Notes: generated from the sequence alone by a model not told the origin. Shown: positions 1 to 12,119, counted from the first letter of the stretch. The stretch: 64,000 bases of DNA from Amphiura filiformis (GCF_039555335.1 NC_092642.1:16397208-16461207), one strand, 5' to 3'. Program-made: numbers and translations.

Positions 1-110
1 GGCCAAATAGTGTAAAATCCTTTTTGCAGCAGGTCAGACATGTCAGCTGGTAGATTTTATAGACGAATTGTCCGTTATACGTATATTGCTCATTTAAGAA
101 AATACGGTAA

Positions 111-1258
111 GGGGTTAATCGTTAACCCACTACTAATTGCAACGCAACAGAATCTATTTAATCAACATTCATTTCAAAAAACCATAAAATAACATATCAA
201 AAGTCCCTGAAAATCCAATTCGTGTAAGCCTAATTCGCATGAATCCAAAATGGCTGCTTATGCAGGTATGAAATTTCAAATTTGGTCACCTCTGGTTCAA
301 ATCCATACCATTCCTCTTACCACCACAAGGATTCAGAAAAAGTATAGGTAAAAAGGTCAAAGGTCAAATTTTGGGGCCCGCATGCCACATGCATCTATAA
401 TTGAAAAATGCTCCGATTTCAATCAAACTGGTCTCAAAATTGTTTCTTTGGCAAAAATAAATCAAAATGAGAAAAGTTGCATTGTTTTGGATGTTTTGTT
501 ACATACTCTCGAAATGTAAACCGAGTGGTAAGAGTGGAAAAGAGAGTGAGAGAGTGAAATGGAGGACAACCCAGCTTTGAGTGGAAATATTTTACTCTAA
601 AAGGATTGAAATAGTAGTCTGTATACTGTCAAAAGAGTGAATATTGCCAAAAGAAAATGTACTTTCTTTAATTTTAGAGTGTTTTCCATGCACTCAAAAA
701 CGGGTTGTCCTTCGTCATGTTCGTTCAACTTCTTGAAAGAGTGGAAATTCGCTCTTTTACACTTAGAGAGTAGGAATAAATATCACAAAATAGGTCAAGG
801 TCAACAGCGCTCAATGAACTTTGATCTTGTTTGCCATACCAAGGAAACAAACCACCTAGGATATTGCAAACTATTCTTTGTTTAACATGTTTTTGCAAGC
901 GAATTATCTGAGACCTTTTTCATCAAAATCAGAGAATAATAATATTGTTCGATTTTTGTCCTCTGGAACCTAAATGTTGACATTTGACCATTCCCCTGCA
1001 TCGGAGATAGGTCCAACTATACTTTTTCTGAATCCTTGTGACAAGAGGAACACATTGGTATGGTTCTTAATAAGATTTGACTAACTTTGAAATTTCATCC
1101 CTGCATTATAAGCGACCATTTTGGATTTATGCAAATTAGGCAATCCCGCAATGCAATGTTCCACTATACTTGGGTTTTTTTGGTACTTTTGATATGTTTT
1201 GTGTGTAAGCTTTTGGGAAATGGATGCATGTGAAATCGGTTGCAGTTACTAGTGGTGG
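111..1258. repeat. Foldback repeat family A, copy 1
   Basis: The two ends are inverted copies of each other. The left end reads ggggttaatcgttaacccac and runs on into gaaatttcaaatttgg. The right end holds the complement, through gaaatttcatccctgcat to tactagtggtggg. The same element recurs at 26709-27404, which fixes it as a dispersed family. It has no coding capacity. The copy is interrupted by a smaller element at 505-771. The terminus is approximate and slightly overlaps the end of the aerolysin-like reading frame. Confidence 0.75.
505..771. mobile_element. Small TIR element nested in family A
   Basis: The ends are actctcgaaatgtaaa and tttacacttagagagt, an inverted pair with two mismatches. 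Family A copy 2 near 27100 reads straight through the corresponding point (gttacata then ggtaacag) without this segment. It therefore serves as an empty site and shows that this 267-bp piece is a later insertion. The element is non-coding and its superfamily is not assigned. Confidence 0.75.
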
Positions 1259-1854
1259 GTCATTTCATAATATGACTGGGCTAATAAGCAGGCGAGCATA
1301 CCAGGGGAAAATAACGCACACCACTGACAACTGACTCCTGCCACGCCACCGTTCAGCTGACCGTTGCTGAACCTGTTGATTGGGCCGTCCTCCTCTGGGT
1401 CCGCCTCTGGGCCGTCCTTATACTGGACTTGAAAACGGGTCGTCTCGACGCCAACGTAGACTCCTGTTATATTAGGCTCGGTTTGTGTAGTTCCGTCTTC
1501 GTAAGTGATCACTAAGTCGGCCGAGTAAGGAACATCGATCTTCAAGAGGTGGCCGATAACAAGGGCTGTTACCGATGAATGGGGCGGGACCGTGGTTTTC
1601 GCCTCTATACTGTCAGATATAGTTTCCTCCTCGCTGCTGCCGGCCGTATACTCGAAACCTGCAGTTATTGAGGTACTGAACGAGCCACCCACGGTCGCAT
1701 AATCTAATATATTACCGGCTCCTTCGACTGTCACCTCAAGGCCGATCTCCAATGAGAGGCTCGTTGACATAGTTGTAGTTTGGGTAGTGGTAAAGATCAG
1801 CTCTCGTTCAGTCGTTTGCTCTGTATCGCCTTTGTTCTGACAAAACAAAATTGG

Positions 1855-2195
1855 GTTTAATAAAATATTGTCAGTGGCAGAACTAGAGTTTTTGGGCTTA
1901 AATAGAGAAAATTGAATTTTTTCAAGCGCTTCACGCGCAAATGTCCTGGTAAAATCTATGATCACCTCTCTCTTAATTCGTCGCTGTTTTGGCATAGTGT
2001 CGTATGACGATTTTTGGGCAAAATGAGTTATATAAACTTTTAAAATCTATGTAATGCTCCCGCAGGCACCGTCCATCTTATACTTAAACCAAAACTTGTC
2101 CACTTGACAAATGCTTGAGTGCACATTCCTTCCTCACGGTGAGTTTGGGGACCTCACACAGGGCACCAAGAAAGGTATATCCGGCCCTCAGTTTA
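1855..2195 (+). repeat. Fragment of the MITE family seen whole at 23234-23685
   Basis: The stretch around cttatacttaaaccaaaact followed by gtgagtttgggg and tatccggccct matches the right half of the element at 23234-23685. It lies between two parts of the aerolysin-like gene. It is non-coding. Confidence 0.6.
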
Positions 2196-3138
2196 CTGCC
2201 CCGGGATACTGCCAACGGTCTCACCGTTTTTTACACCCGGTTAGGGCCCCTATAGCATAACGCACAGTTGAGCCCCAGCCGATAATGTCTGGGCCTAGGC
2301 CCTATACCTACCTCAACGACGGTTTCGGCCAGAGCTACCGGACCACCTTCTAACGTAGCGGCCTCGCTCAAGTCGTATTCAACGTTCGTCAACGTATATT
2401 GACTGGCGAGTTTGCGGTTAATGCAATGACACGTGCAGTAATCGCACCTGACAACTCCAAGTATCCATCCGTTACGTTGTTTGTAGCAGTCCCTTACTTC
2501 TTGACAACCCCTATCGCGGTAAAAGTAAAACAAAATAATCGGCATTAGAACACAGAAAATCGCGTGAAAATACTATGAGGCATATATTGCAAACAATCAA
2601 TAAAACTACTTAAAACTATACGTTATGTTCATACGGGCAACTTATAGGCTACACCGAGGGGCGGATCCCGATTTCTAGCGATTAGACCCCAATTTTCTGA
2701 CTCCCAGATGGCCTGCATCTTTGCCATAAAATTGGGACAAGCGAAGCAAAAATTGTTAATAAGCGGCCTATACCCTCCGGCCTTTAAAAACCTGCATCGG
2801 CCCCTGTCAGATGAGATGCGGAATTGAGAATTCACCCGGAGTTCACCCGTCTTGGTTTAAGGGACGCATATTGATTTCCAAGGGGTGGTTGGTAAGCTTT
2901 GGTAGTTGAGGTCGGTGCAAATGGTTTTCGCCGCCCAAGGCGTCGAGGTGTGTTTTTGTTTCACTATGTAGGTATTGCCCAGGTGATATATTTTTATTTT
3001 CACTTTTTTAGTGTTGGTGGGGAAAGTTTGTTATTAAGCCTATTGATAGTGGGAAGGTGTTTTATTTATTTCTTTTTTTTTTGCTCATGTAATGTAGGAA
3101 GTTTGTGAAGGTTGTCATTCATCCAGGTATAATCAAAT

Positions 3139-3484
3139 ATAAAATTTGATTCTTTAAACTATTCAACTGGCCTCACAGTTTTGCGAGGCAACGGTTTCAC
3201 ACCTTATCCTAGGTGCATCTTCAGGCCGTCTGTTGGTCTGTCGGCAATTGGTCACTGATCAGTGGCAAGATGGTGTTGCCAGAGTATACATTCCGTTATT
3301 AAGAACATTCCAAAGAAGTTTGGCTCTAAATCTACGGCCTCTGGCAACACCATCTCGCCACTTGGCAGTGACCAATTGCTGACAGACCAACAGACGGCCT
3401 GAAGATGACCTAGGATAAAGGTGTGAAACCGTTGCCTCTCAAAACCGTGAGTCCAATTCAATAGTTTAAAGAATCTAATTTTAT
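3139..3484. mobile_element. Foldback MITE with TA-type ends
   Basis: About 150 bp at each end are near-perfect inverted copies. Both arms contain a segment beginning aggccgtctgttggtctgtc or its complement, and the outer ends read ataaaatttgattc and gaatctaattttat. It contains no coding sequence. It lies inside the aerolysin-like locus. Confidence 0.8.
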
Positions 3485-4244
3485 AGTAGTGTGGGAAGGT
3501 TTTTTTCCCAAAACCTTCCAGCCCTCCCGAAGTCAAATGGAGCGTCCCCGATACCCATTCATATTGCTTCTTGTACTCTGTAGTGTATTTGCTCCCTATT
3601 ACAAAAGCGGAATCATGTAAACTGTGACCAGTATAACTTACCGAAAATCGGTCCGTATAAGGCCTGCGTTATCGCAAGTGTCGGTGCAAGTACCAAGAAG
3701 ATCGTCCTCAGTAATGTCTATCAATTTGTCTTCGACCAATATCTCTCTCATAGCCATATTTTTTTCACAATTGCATGAGCAGTAATCGCATCTTACGAGG
3801 CCTCGATGCCACCCTTTTGAACTAATTCGACACTCGCTAATCGTGATGCAGCCGAGTTGGTCATGAAGTACGGAACTTTTTCGCACGTCCCAATGCACGA
3901 ATAATCCAGTAACATGTCCTCGTTCAGGATGACTTCACGACCATCGCAAACTTGCAGGGTCCAAATGGCTAAGACACATGCGAGTAGCCTTATGGTGTTC
4001 ATGACGACAGCTATCAGGGTAATCAAAAAGATCAAGAAAAGTGTTTAAGGGATGCACCATTATAGATATCAAAGGGGGCTAGGTAGTTTTTTGAAGAATG
4101 TTTTTTTCTCTTCATCTATATCTGAGAAAATCGCTATTTAGGCCCTAATATCAGCGCATAATGTCGCCAATGCGAGTAACTCTAAATGATTGTGACTCAG
4201 TTCGGTCCTTTTGATGTGCTGACCTTCCCGCACGTACAGCAGAA

Positions 4245-4316
4245 TGGTCGACTGCAGATCCGTCGGATAACGCTTTTTCAATGGGAAATGAACTTTGCTG
4301 CTTGGATGATGGGGTT
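4245..4316. repeat. Partial copy of the ctgcagatccgt foldback family
   Basis: ctgcagatccgtcggataac and the following bases match the inverted arm at 25880-25943; a further piece is at 10100-10165. It abuts the LINE coding sequence at about 4317, so the LINE is truncated or interrupted here. Confidence 0.65.
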
Positions 4317-6403
4317 GACAGCCCTGTTAATGTGATCATCCCAAGTGAAAGACGAGGAAATATCAAGACCAAGATCTTTAATGGAACTAACACGGTCTAG
4401 AATGGCACCATTCATTTTATAATCATGACGAATTGCATTCCTACGTCTGGTGATTGATATGATCTGGCATTTAGAGGGATGAAAATGGAGATCCCAAGTT
4501 TTGCTCCAATTAAATAATGCATCAATATCACTTTGGAGCATGTGACAATCAGAGACATCAGAGATGTTTTTATAACATTTAGAGTCATCTGCAAACAAAG
4601 CTAAAGAAGAATTCTGGGCAACACTGGGCATGTCATTTATGTACAAAAGAAAAAGCATAGGCCCCAATATTGAACCTTGGGGTACCCCTGAAACAACTGG
4701 AAGCCAGTCGGAATTTACCCCATCAATAACAACCCTCTGCCTCCTCCCTGTTAAATAAGCGCGACAAACACTGTCAAAAGCTTTCGAGAAATCAAGATAG
4801 ATCATATCAACTTGCCCAGCGTTGTCCAGAGTAGAACTGACTTCATGAAAAACGGATAAAAGCTGTGTCACAGTGGAGCGACCTTTGATAAAACCATGTT
4901 GCAGATGGTATAATTGGTCTTTAATTGCGGGGAACACTTGATCAAAAATAGCTCTCTCCATCACTTTTCCACATATACACAATAGTGACACAGGTCTATA
5001 ATTTTCAGCACGTTGCCTGTCAGACTTTTTAAAAACAGGAACAACATTGGCTTTTAACCAGGTCTCAGGCATAATACCAGAACTCAAAGATAAGTTAAAA
5101 ATGTGGCACAAAGGAAAAACAATTTCATGAGCGCATTCTTTCAAGACCCTGGGAGATATCCCATCAGGACCAATAGCTTTGGAAACATTTAAATTGCACA
5201 AGATCTTGAGGACATCACATTCGTTGATCTGAATATTACCCAGTGAAGGATGTTGAAACCCATGTATCTTTGGCAACTGTGTGTTGGAAGTTGGCTGAGT
5301 AAAACAGAATAAAAATAGTTGTTAAAAGAGAAGCTTTTTCTCTAGCTGTTGTAGCTGTGATGTTATCCCAGCTGATAACTTTTGGAAGAGATTTGGATTT
5401 TGTTTTTGATCTAAAAAATGACCAGAATCTCTTGGTGTTATCAACAACACTTTCACCAAGACTATCAATATACTCATTAAACTTGGCAGAGAGCAAATTT
5501 TTCAAACGATTACGTAACTTCCGAAAATTGGCCCAGTGGCTAGAGAGATTTGATTTTTTAGCACGCCTCCACGCAGTTTCCTTTTTGTTTTGGAGATGCC
5601 TAACTTCTGCGTCAATCCATGCTGGGGCCGAAGAGTCTTTGATCTTAATTTTTGGTATGTAATCGTCTAAAACCTTGGTGAATATTTCTGAAAATAAATT
5701 CCATGATGAATTAACATCTATTGCACAATATACTTGACTAAAATCAGTGTTTTGCAGCTCACAACGTATATCATTAAAATTAGCTGCTTTAAAATTGTAT
5801 ACAAATCGAGGTCTTTGTTTGAGACGCTCAACCCTTGTACTCACAGTAAATTGAAGCAGCTTGTGATCTGTTAAGAATGTTTCATGTGATATGGTAACAC
5901 CATTGAGCCTGTCAGGGACAGTTGTGAAAATAAGATCTAAAATATTATCACAATTTTTTCTAGATGGGATATCATTCATTTGCTTCAGGAAAAAGAATCC
6001 ACAGAATCACAAAAAGCTTGTTCAGAATCTGTAACATTGTGATATATAGTATTGTCAAGACAACCTTTTACATCAGGAAGATTAAAATCACCAATTACAT
6101 GAATCTGGTTAAAGTCATTGTGGAGTTTTTCAATTGTAGAGTCAAAATTATTAACAATGTTTCGACGTTGCCATCAGGTGCTCTGTAGCATAACACAAGA
6201 GCCATTTTTTCACTTTTATTTGGTCTTATTTCAATTACCATTATCTCGTCAACAGGCTCAACATCAGAACGACGTAGTGAGAAGATAGAGCTTTTAACTG
6301 CAAAGAGGAGACCCCCGCCACGTTCTTTCTCAGGGTCATCTCTATCCTTGCGATAAATATCATATCCACTGCAAGGGATTTCACTATCATCAAATATGAG
6401 CAA
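4317..6403 (-). mobile_element. Non-LTR retrotransposon (LINE, CR1/L2/Jockey-like group), defective
   Basis: The reading frame at 4278-5276 encodes a reverse transcriptase. YLDFSKAFDSV, SGVPQGSILGP and the catalytic FADD are all visible. The frame at 5236-5979 holds the end of the endonuclease (LTDHKLLQF-like) and the linker. A third frame at 6095-6403 has GYDIYRKDR and RGGGLLFAV, typical of the endonuclease amino-terminal part. The pieces are in different frames. Between SKAFDSV and AYLTGRRQR roughly 20 residues usual in these enzymes are missing. The 3' part ends in a foldback fragment at 4316, and the upstream end meets another element at 6398. It is a dead copy. The exact clade is not certain. 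Confidence 0.88.
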
Positions 6404-6459
6404 GGTTTTTAAGTCAAGTCAACACATACATAAATGACAGCCAGTGAAAAAATTTCACT

Positions 6460-6530
6460 GACTATCCAGGATTTGAACCTGGGACCTTCGGATCACCAGA
6501 CCGATGCTCTACCAACTGAGCTAATAAGTC
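6460..6530 (-). repeat. tRNA-Thr-like segment in left arm
   Basis: Read on the minus strand, it has a D-arm (TTAGCTCAGTTGGTAGAGC), an anticodon-loop-like CTGGTGA (GGT, Thr) and a T-arm with GGTTCAAATCC, matching box A and box B. The acceptor stem pairs only with a bulge and the anticodon stem has a mismatch. This suggests a tRNA-derived repeat rather than a working tRNA gene. Confidence 0.7.
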
Positions 6531-7499
6531 AGATGGAGAAGAGCAGTGATGTTATTATCTATAGGCCTTCAGTTCAATACCTTTACAATCAGGGTACATT
6601 TGGGCTGAGCACCATATTGTGCCCTGTTTCAAATATTAGATTAACTTATGATTAAAAGTTGCCATGCCTAATTATTGGCCCCTATTAGTTCCACCTACAG
6701 CCACAAAGAAACTGTTTGAAATGCTTAGCAAATTATGAAAATATACATTTCTGTATGATTTTGGGACAAAATAGCCGTCTCATTTGAAATTTGTGAACTT
6801 TGCAAATGATATATCACTGCCAGCAATAACATAAAAACATATTTTGACAGTTCAGAAGTAATGTTTGAAACATGGTTGTTCAAAATTGAGAACCACGTAA
6901 GATTGCGACTGTTTCATTAATTGTACCATTTCTTCAAATTTATGTTGAAAATTCCATCAAAAAATGTCCTCTCCGAATACAAGCTCGTAATCCATAGTTA
7001 AAATTGACCCAAGACTAAAATTATATTTTCTTGAAAAACACTTATATATATCCTACAAACTCATAATAAACACTTAGTCCACTTACACTTAGTTTGCATG
7101 TATCACATGTTTGAAAGTTGGACGTCAGGTTTCCGTCAAAAAAATGTGTCCTCTCCGAAAAATTGGGTATACAGAAACATGTACATCAAAAACATGTTTC
7201 TGGCATAACTTGAAACTCTGAACACTTGACGCCTAAAAATTTTACAGATTTCCTATTTGACCCATCTACAACACAAAAACAAATAAATTGAGGAAAAACT
7301 AGACACTTCATTTTTCACCCCCAGTGAGACAATCTGTGTACCCTGATTGTAAAACAATAAACTTTATTTCTCCGTCTCGAATATGATTTCGGAATGATTT
7401 CCAAACTTCTTTCTTAAAGCTTCTTGGATGAGAATATGATAGAGGGCGGGTATTGAACTGAAGGCCTATAGATAATAACATCACTGCTCTTCTCCATCT

Positions 7500-7570
7500 G
7501 ACTTATTAGCTCAGTTGGTAGAGCATCGGTCCGGTGATCCGAAGGTCCTAGGTTCAAATCCTGGATAGTC
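7500..7570 (+). repeat. tRNA-Thr-like segment in right arm
   Basis: Inverted copy of the segment at 6460-6530. The anticodon loop reads CCGGTGA, so the universal U33 is lost, which again argues against a functional tRNA. Box A and box B are kept. Confidence 0.7.
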
Positions 7571-7740
7571 AGTGAAATTTTTTCACTGGCTGTCATTATG
7601 TATGTGTTGACTTGACTTAAAAACCTTGCTCGTACGTACTTTCATTCCTGCAGCTGTAGCAGAAGCATCACTAGAATCACTCCCAACGCTCACTGCACTA
7701 CTGTTATCCATTGTCAAAAGACCCGATGTTGGTGCCGAAT

Positions 7741-8395
7741 TCGACACCTTCTTGGATCGCTAACTCTTCTCCCATTAAGTTTTAGAAGAGAATATGTTGA
7801 TCTCAATATATTTTTCAAGTGCAATCTGGGATTATATGACATCAATCTAGATGATTATGTAGTTTTTAATGGTATTAACAAAGACCGTCCCACCACCAGA
7901 TTTTCCTCTGATCCTTTGTTGCTGGTAAATCAGCTTTCTAAAACTGAGTGCCACAAGATGGGCTTTTTCAGCGTATGGTGCCCATTTGGAACCAGCTCCC
8001 TAGTATTATCAGATCTACAAATTCTGTTGCTTCATTTAAGCACCAAGTTTTGGAGTTTTACCAGTCCAAATTTGCTCGCACCTTTGATGCAACTTCTGTT
8101 TGCACTTGGACCTCTTTTTGTAATTGTCCAAATTGCAGGCAAATGTAACTTACCTGCATTTTCCCCCTCTAATTTATTTTTCCCTTCCCTTCTTTTTTTG
8201 GTTTTGGTGGGGCGGTCTTAGAGGTGCCTGGCACCTGTTCGCTCCAGCCATTCACTGGACTTTTTAAAACAAATGTTCCTTTCATAATATTGTGTAATTT
8301 TTGATGTAACTTATGTGCAATATTATATATTTCTTGTAATTCTGTGCCAGTGATAAAGTGTAATAAATAAATAAAATAAATAAATAAATAATTTA
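7741..8395 (+). mobile_element. LINE 3' end with AATAAA-repeat tail
   Basis: The frame ending at 8148 reads RMVPIWNQLPSIIRS and then SVASFKHQVLEF, the usual carboxy terminus of CR1/L2-type LINE ORF2. A short 3' UTR follows, and then an (AATAAATA)n tail at about 8355-8390. A related copy lies inverted at 60413-60845. It is 5'-truncated and has changed frame in the upstream part. Confidence 0.82.
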
Positions 8396-8784
8396 CCACA
8401 TTGATTAAGCTTTATTTCTCCGTCTGAAAGTACGTACGGTTGATTCTGGAGATGTGTGCTTTGATTCAAAAAAACTTATTCATAGTACCAGATCAGACGT
8501 TGCTCCAGCGACAGGAAGATCTGAAGTTACGAGAATCACTGCGCATCAGAAGAGAACAAGATCTGAACTGGAAGATCAGGAAGGAAGGTTAGTTAAGATA
8601 ATCCCACAAACGCCGCCGAAGAAGGGGTCCTGACAACAAGTCAAGATGCCGCCAAAGAAGGGGCCCTGACGACAAGTCAGGAAGAAGAGACATAGGACAT
8701 AATGATAATGATGATTGCACCACACCACATGTAAATATGCGCACCACACACATAAAGAAAGGAAAAGAATATTGTTTGTACACT

Positions 8785-9745
8785 ATAAGGTTGTACACTT
8801 TAACGCTTGTAGTTTGAAGAACAAATATGTTGAACTCAGAGACTTGTTATATACGATTCAGATATTGACATTTGTGCTGTATCAGAAACTTGGTTGGATG
8901 AAACCGTGCAAGATGCAGAATTCACTCCAGATGGTTATGTTTGTTTTCACAAGGAAGCTCAAGGACAGGAAGTTGCATTTTTACCACGAAGGCTGTTACA
9001 AGAAAGAAGACCGCGGTGGTGTTTTGTTATTAGTTAAGTCAAACCTGAATCCTATAGGGAGATGTTGACGCCCGTGTTGACGCTGAAGTTACATGTATCT
9101 GGGTGGAAGTTCATCCAAATCCAAAGACTTCTATGGTTGTTGGAGTCGCATACCGATCTGAAGCAGGAGGAGCACCAAACCTTGAGAAGTTTTGCAATTT
9201 GTGCTGTGAATACTGATAACCTCATCCTCATGGAGGATTTCAATTTTCGTGAAATTGATTGGGACACCTTAGAGACTAATAGTCTACTAATACTGATTTA
9301 TCTCAGAAATTCGTGGATTGTATTGAGGACAATATGTTGACTCAATTGGTTACAGAACCGACTCGTGAGTAGGAATTTGTTGGATGTTATGTTGACCGGC
9401 AATATAGACATTGTGCAGAAAGAGGAAGTTGGCCGTAAATTTGTCACCAGTGATAAGATGTGTCATGTAACCTTGTCTATACCAGTACCCAGAGTAACTC
9501 TGCTCCCAGGAAGGCGTATCTCTATTCTAAAGGAGACTATGAAGGTTTCTCCAATGACATCAGAGAAACTGATTGGAATGTTGTATTTGAAAAAGACTGT
9601 TAACCAAATGTGGGAAATCTTCAATGATAAGTACTCTTATTGTGTGGAGAAATAATTATGTTCCCCATAAGATGATCAAATCAAACCAACTGCATAAACC
9701 GCTGTGGACTAACTTTAAGTCCGTTAAGACAGCCAAGACTAAGAT
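8785..9745 (+). mobile_element. LINE endonuclease fragment, frame-broken
   Basis: FNACSLKNKYVELRDLLY, then RGGVLLLVKSNLNP, LILMEDFNFREIDWD and NLLDVMLTG occur in successive frames. These are the conserved blocks of a LINE APE-type endonuclease. The element stops near 9745, before any reverse transcriptase. It is a separate copy from the LINE at 4317-6403. The 8440-8700 stretch, with repeated gaagatc-type words, may be part of its 5' region. Confidence 0.8.
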
Positions 9746-10250
9746 ACGTGCTGCTACGTGCGCACATGTCGCCAATATGTACCACTCCTTCGGTCATGTT
9801 ATGGCACGACCCTTTGTTGTGTATATCACCGTCCCGCACGCCGTGTACGTACTGTGTGTTATGAACATGTGTATGCGTTCGACTAATAATTCCATCGTAA
9901 TAATAAAGCGCCGGTTCCGCCGTTTTATTCAAAATCTCAGATTTTGACAAAACTACAGCACCTAGAGTCTTGATTTTTGCAGGGTATATTAGTTTAATAA
10001 AGTACAATTTAATCTTGTAAAAAAAGAATTAAACAAATTTAGTGAGGGCGTCCTCCTCAGCAAATGTTATAATATGGCTTTAACCAAGTAAGTAAAGTCA
10101 CGATGAGGTAAGCATTTATTCCGTATAGAAAAGCGTGTTCCGACGGATCTGCACTCGAACAGCTGTGAATTCCCTCTCCGCTGTTTTGTCTACCTTCATC
10201 CTGGGTTTGTATTGACAAAATATACAGTTCCAAATTCAAAATATTAGCCC
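9746..10250. other. Repeat fragments, no gene seen
   Basis: A segment at 9955-10015 (cttgatttttgcagggtata) matches 47092-47170 in an ATP6AP1 intron. The segment at 10100-10165 is a piece of the ctgcagatccgt family. No credible coding sequence was found. Confidence 0.5.
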
Positions 10251-10522
10251 GGGAAATTAGCAGCTTAAAGTGTTTTAAATTTAAAAAAAATATTACTTGG
10301 ACAAATTTTTAATTTCCGATGATGGGAACCGCCCGCGTTTTCAATTTTAAGAATTATTATTTCCCGTCTCGGCAATGGGAGGAACGCGCCAACAGAGGTT
10401 TGCAGTTGAACTTACCTGACGAGCGAAGATTGAACAGCAATTGGCAAGTTATGTAGATTTCCTAGATCCTGAGAAGCAAGATGGGTATTGGGTAGAGTCA
10501 GTAGCTTATGGTTAGTGTGATC

Positions 10523-10557
10523 ATGGACTGTAGAAATAATTTCTACAGTCCATGGTG
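10523..10557. repeat. Perfect short hairpin
   Basis: The arms atggactgtagaaat and atttctacagtccat are perfect complements with a two-base spacer. The function is unknown. Confidence 0.8.
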
Positions 10558-10559
10558 TG

Positions 10560-11040
10560 ATATAGAGCTTACCTCATAGTGGTGACACGTGACATCAGTC
10601 ACGTTATAAAAGCATTATGTTATTCACGAAACTAAAAGTAGGCCTACATGTATATCCGTCTCGCGTTGACATTTAAACGAACACTGAACTCTTGATTTAT
10701 AAAGTTCACAGCATAGGCGTAGATCCCGGGGGGATTTATCCCCCCAATATTTTGCCAGGGAGTGGTCCATACAATCATCCCCCAATGTTGATGCCTGATA
10801 ATTTAGCCCATTTTAGCCCCAAAAGTGCAATTTTTTCGCGCGCATTTATTCTACTTTTACACCATACCGGGTATTTCGTCAGTTGGCATAACTACACAAT
10901 ACCCACCACACCATGGGCACAGCCCTGAGCTGCTTCAAAGGGAATAGCCCCCTCAATTTGATATTTTCTTGTATTTTGACAAATAATCCCCTATAGTCAC
11001 ATCATAATTTCTTTTACATTTTGGTTCTTGGACAAATGTC
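10560..11040. other. Intergenic, low-complexity C/G runs
   Basis: Contains a cccggggggatttatccccc inverted pair near 10725 typical of small non-coding elements in this window. No gene was recognised. Confidence 0.4.
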
Positions 11041-11348
11041 TTCAACGAAGCGCCATCTATCTAGTAGTTGGACAAATAATCCCCCTACAGTCACGACATG
11101 GCTTTTGGGATTTTGGTATTTGGACAAATAATTTCAGACAGAGAGGGTGTGTTGGTTGAAAACAGCCCGACGGTGTTGGTCGGCGTAGACGTAGTGTCTT
11201 CAACGAAGCGCCATCTATCTAGTAGTTGGACAAATAATCCCCCTACAGTCACGACATGGCTTTTTGGATTCTGGTATTTGGACAAATAATTTCAGACAGA
11301 GAGGGCGTGTTGGTTGAAAACAGCCCGACGGTGTTGGTCGGCGTAGAC
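11041..11348. repeat. Tandem repeat, about 158-bp unit, two copies
   Basis: ttcaacgaagcgccatctat recurs at 11041 and about 11199, followed each time by ggacaaataatccccctaca and cagcccgacggtgttggtcg. The copies are almost identical, so the duplication is recent. Confidence 0.85.
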
Positions 11349-11437
11349 TCAGTTGAAAACTCATTATTTGAGTACGTCCAAGGTTCCACACCATGGGCCA
11401 TTAACCAAGTGCGTCCATGTCCAAATAGGATATGCAC

Positions 11438-11785
11438 GCAATTCTTGGTTTTATGTTGGCGCAGTCGGCGCAGACGTAGTTCTGAATTCGATAGAGGGCT
11501 TATAGGTCTTGGTTTTATGTTGGCGCAGTCGGCGTAGACGTAGTTCTGAATTCGATATGGGGCTTTGAAAACAGCATGCTTCTTAACAGGACATAGATAC
11601 ACTTGCGTGTAGGTCTTGGTTTTATGTTGGCGCAGTCGGCGCAGACGTAGTTCTCAATTCGATAGAGGGCTCAAGTTATAGGTCTTGGTTTTATGTTGGC
11701 GCAGTCGGCGTAGACGTAGTTCTGAATTCGATATGGGGCTTTGAAAACAGCATGCTTCTTAACAGGACATAGACACACTTGCGTA
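11438..11785. repeat. Satellite-like tandem repeat, locus 1
   Basis: The core ggttttatgttggcgcagtc plus gtagttctgaattcgata occurs four times (about 11448, 11509, 11623, 11688). These form two larger units about 180 bp apart. The reverse complement of the core heads each unit of the array at 21822-22900. Confidence 0.85.
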
Positions 11786-12119
11786 AACACAATGCACGAC
11801 TAAACATAATGTATGAGGGAATGCCTCGTTCTAACAAGAAAGCCCGACTGCGCGTTGGGACGAGAGACCTTATTTTTTGTAGTATATTTAGAATCAATCG
11901 TATCAAATTTTTACTTGAGTTGTAAAAACCATAAAAAAGAGTCTCAATCAGTCTCATTAATTTTTATGTATTTTGCTGTTTGTTGGTATAAGAAAATATG
12001 TAATAGTAAGTGCAATGCATCGCAACAAGACCAAAGTCATATAATTTGGATTCTATTATTTTTTAGAATGTAGTTCAGCCATCAATTCGCGGGAGAATTT
12101 TCCCAATTTTAACGTGATA

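Larger units (their letters stand above)
1249..4002 (-). pseudogene. Aerolysin/ETX-MTX2-like pore-forming protein gene (fossil)
   Basis: Parts seen on the minus strand: a signal-peptide segment beginning near 4002, with a cysteine-rich segment running to about 3644; a second cysteine-rich segment at about 2250-2508 with the same CDYC-x-C-x-C pattern; and a segment at about 1249-1838 rich in Ser and Thr with alternating beta-strand character, typical of the membrane-inserting region of aerolysin-type proteins. The segments are flanked by splice-like sites. The family forms beta-barrel pores in membranes. The locus appears broken, with about one break, and foldback elements lie between its parts. 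The two cysteine-rich segments look like a duplicated module. Family assignment rests on recognition only. It could be a decayed paralog of an intact gene elsewhere. Confidence 0.5.
6398..7631. mobile_element. Foldback element whose arms each carry a tRNA-like segment
   Basis: The left arm (6398-6581) and right arm (7449-7631) are inverted, nearly identical 183-bp copies, ending gagcaaggttt and aaaccttgctc. A further inverted block, tttacaatcagggtaca, sits at 6582-6598 and 7335-7351, so the right arm has about 95 bp of extra sequence. Each arm includes a 71-nt tRNA-like segment. The middle (6600-7330) is AT-rich and non-coding. The left end abuts broken LINE sequence. A pair of inverted SINE copies is the main alternative. 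Confidence 0.75.

Noticed and set aside
6460-7570. Functional tRNA-Thr genes
   Set aside because: Acceptor and anticodon stems are imperfect, U33 is lost in one copy, and both are parts of repeat arms.
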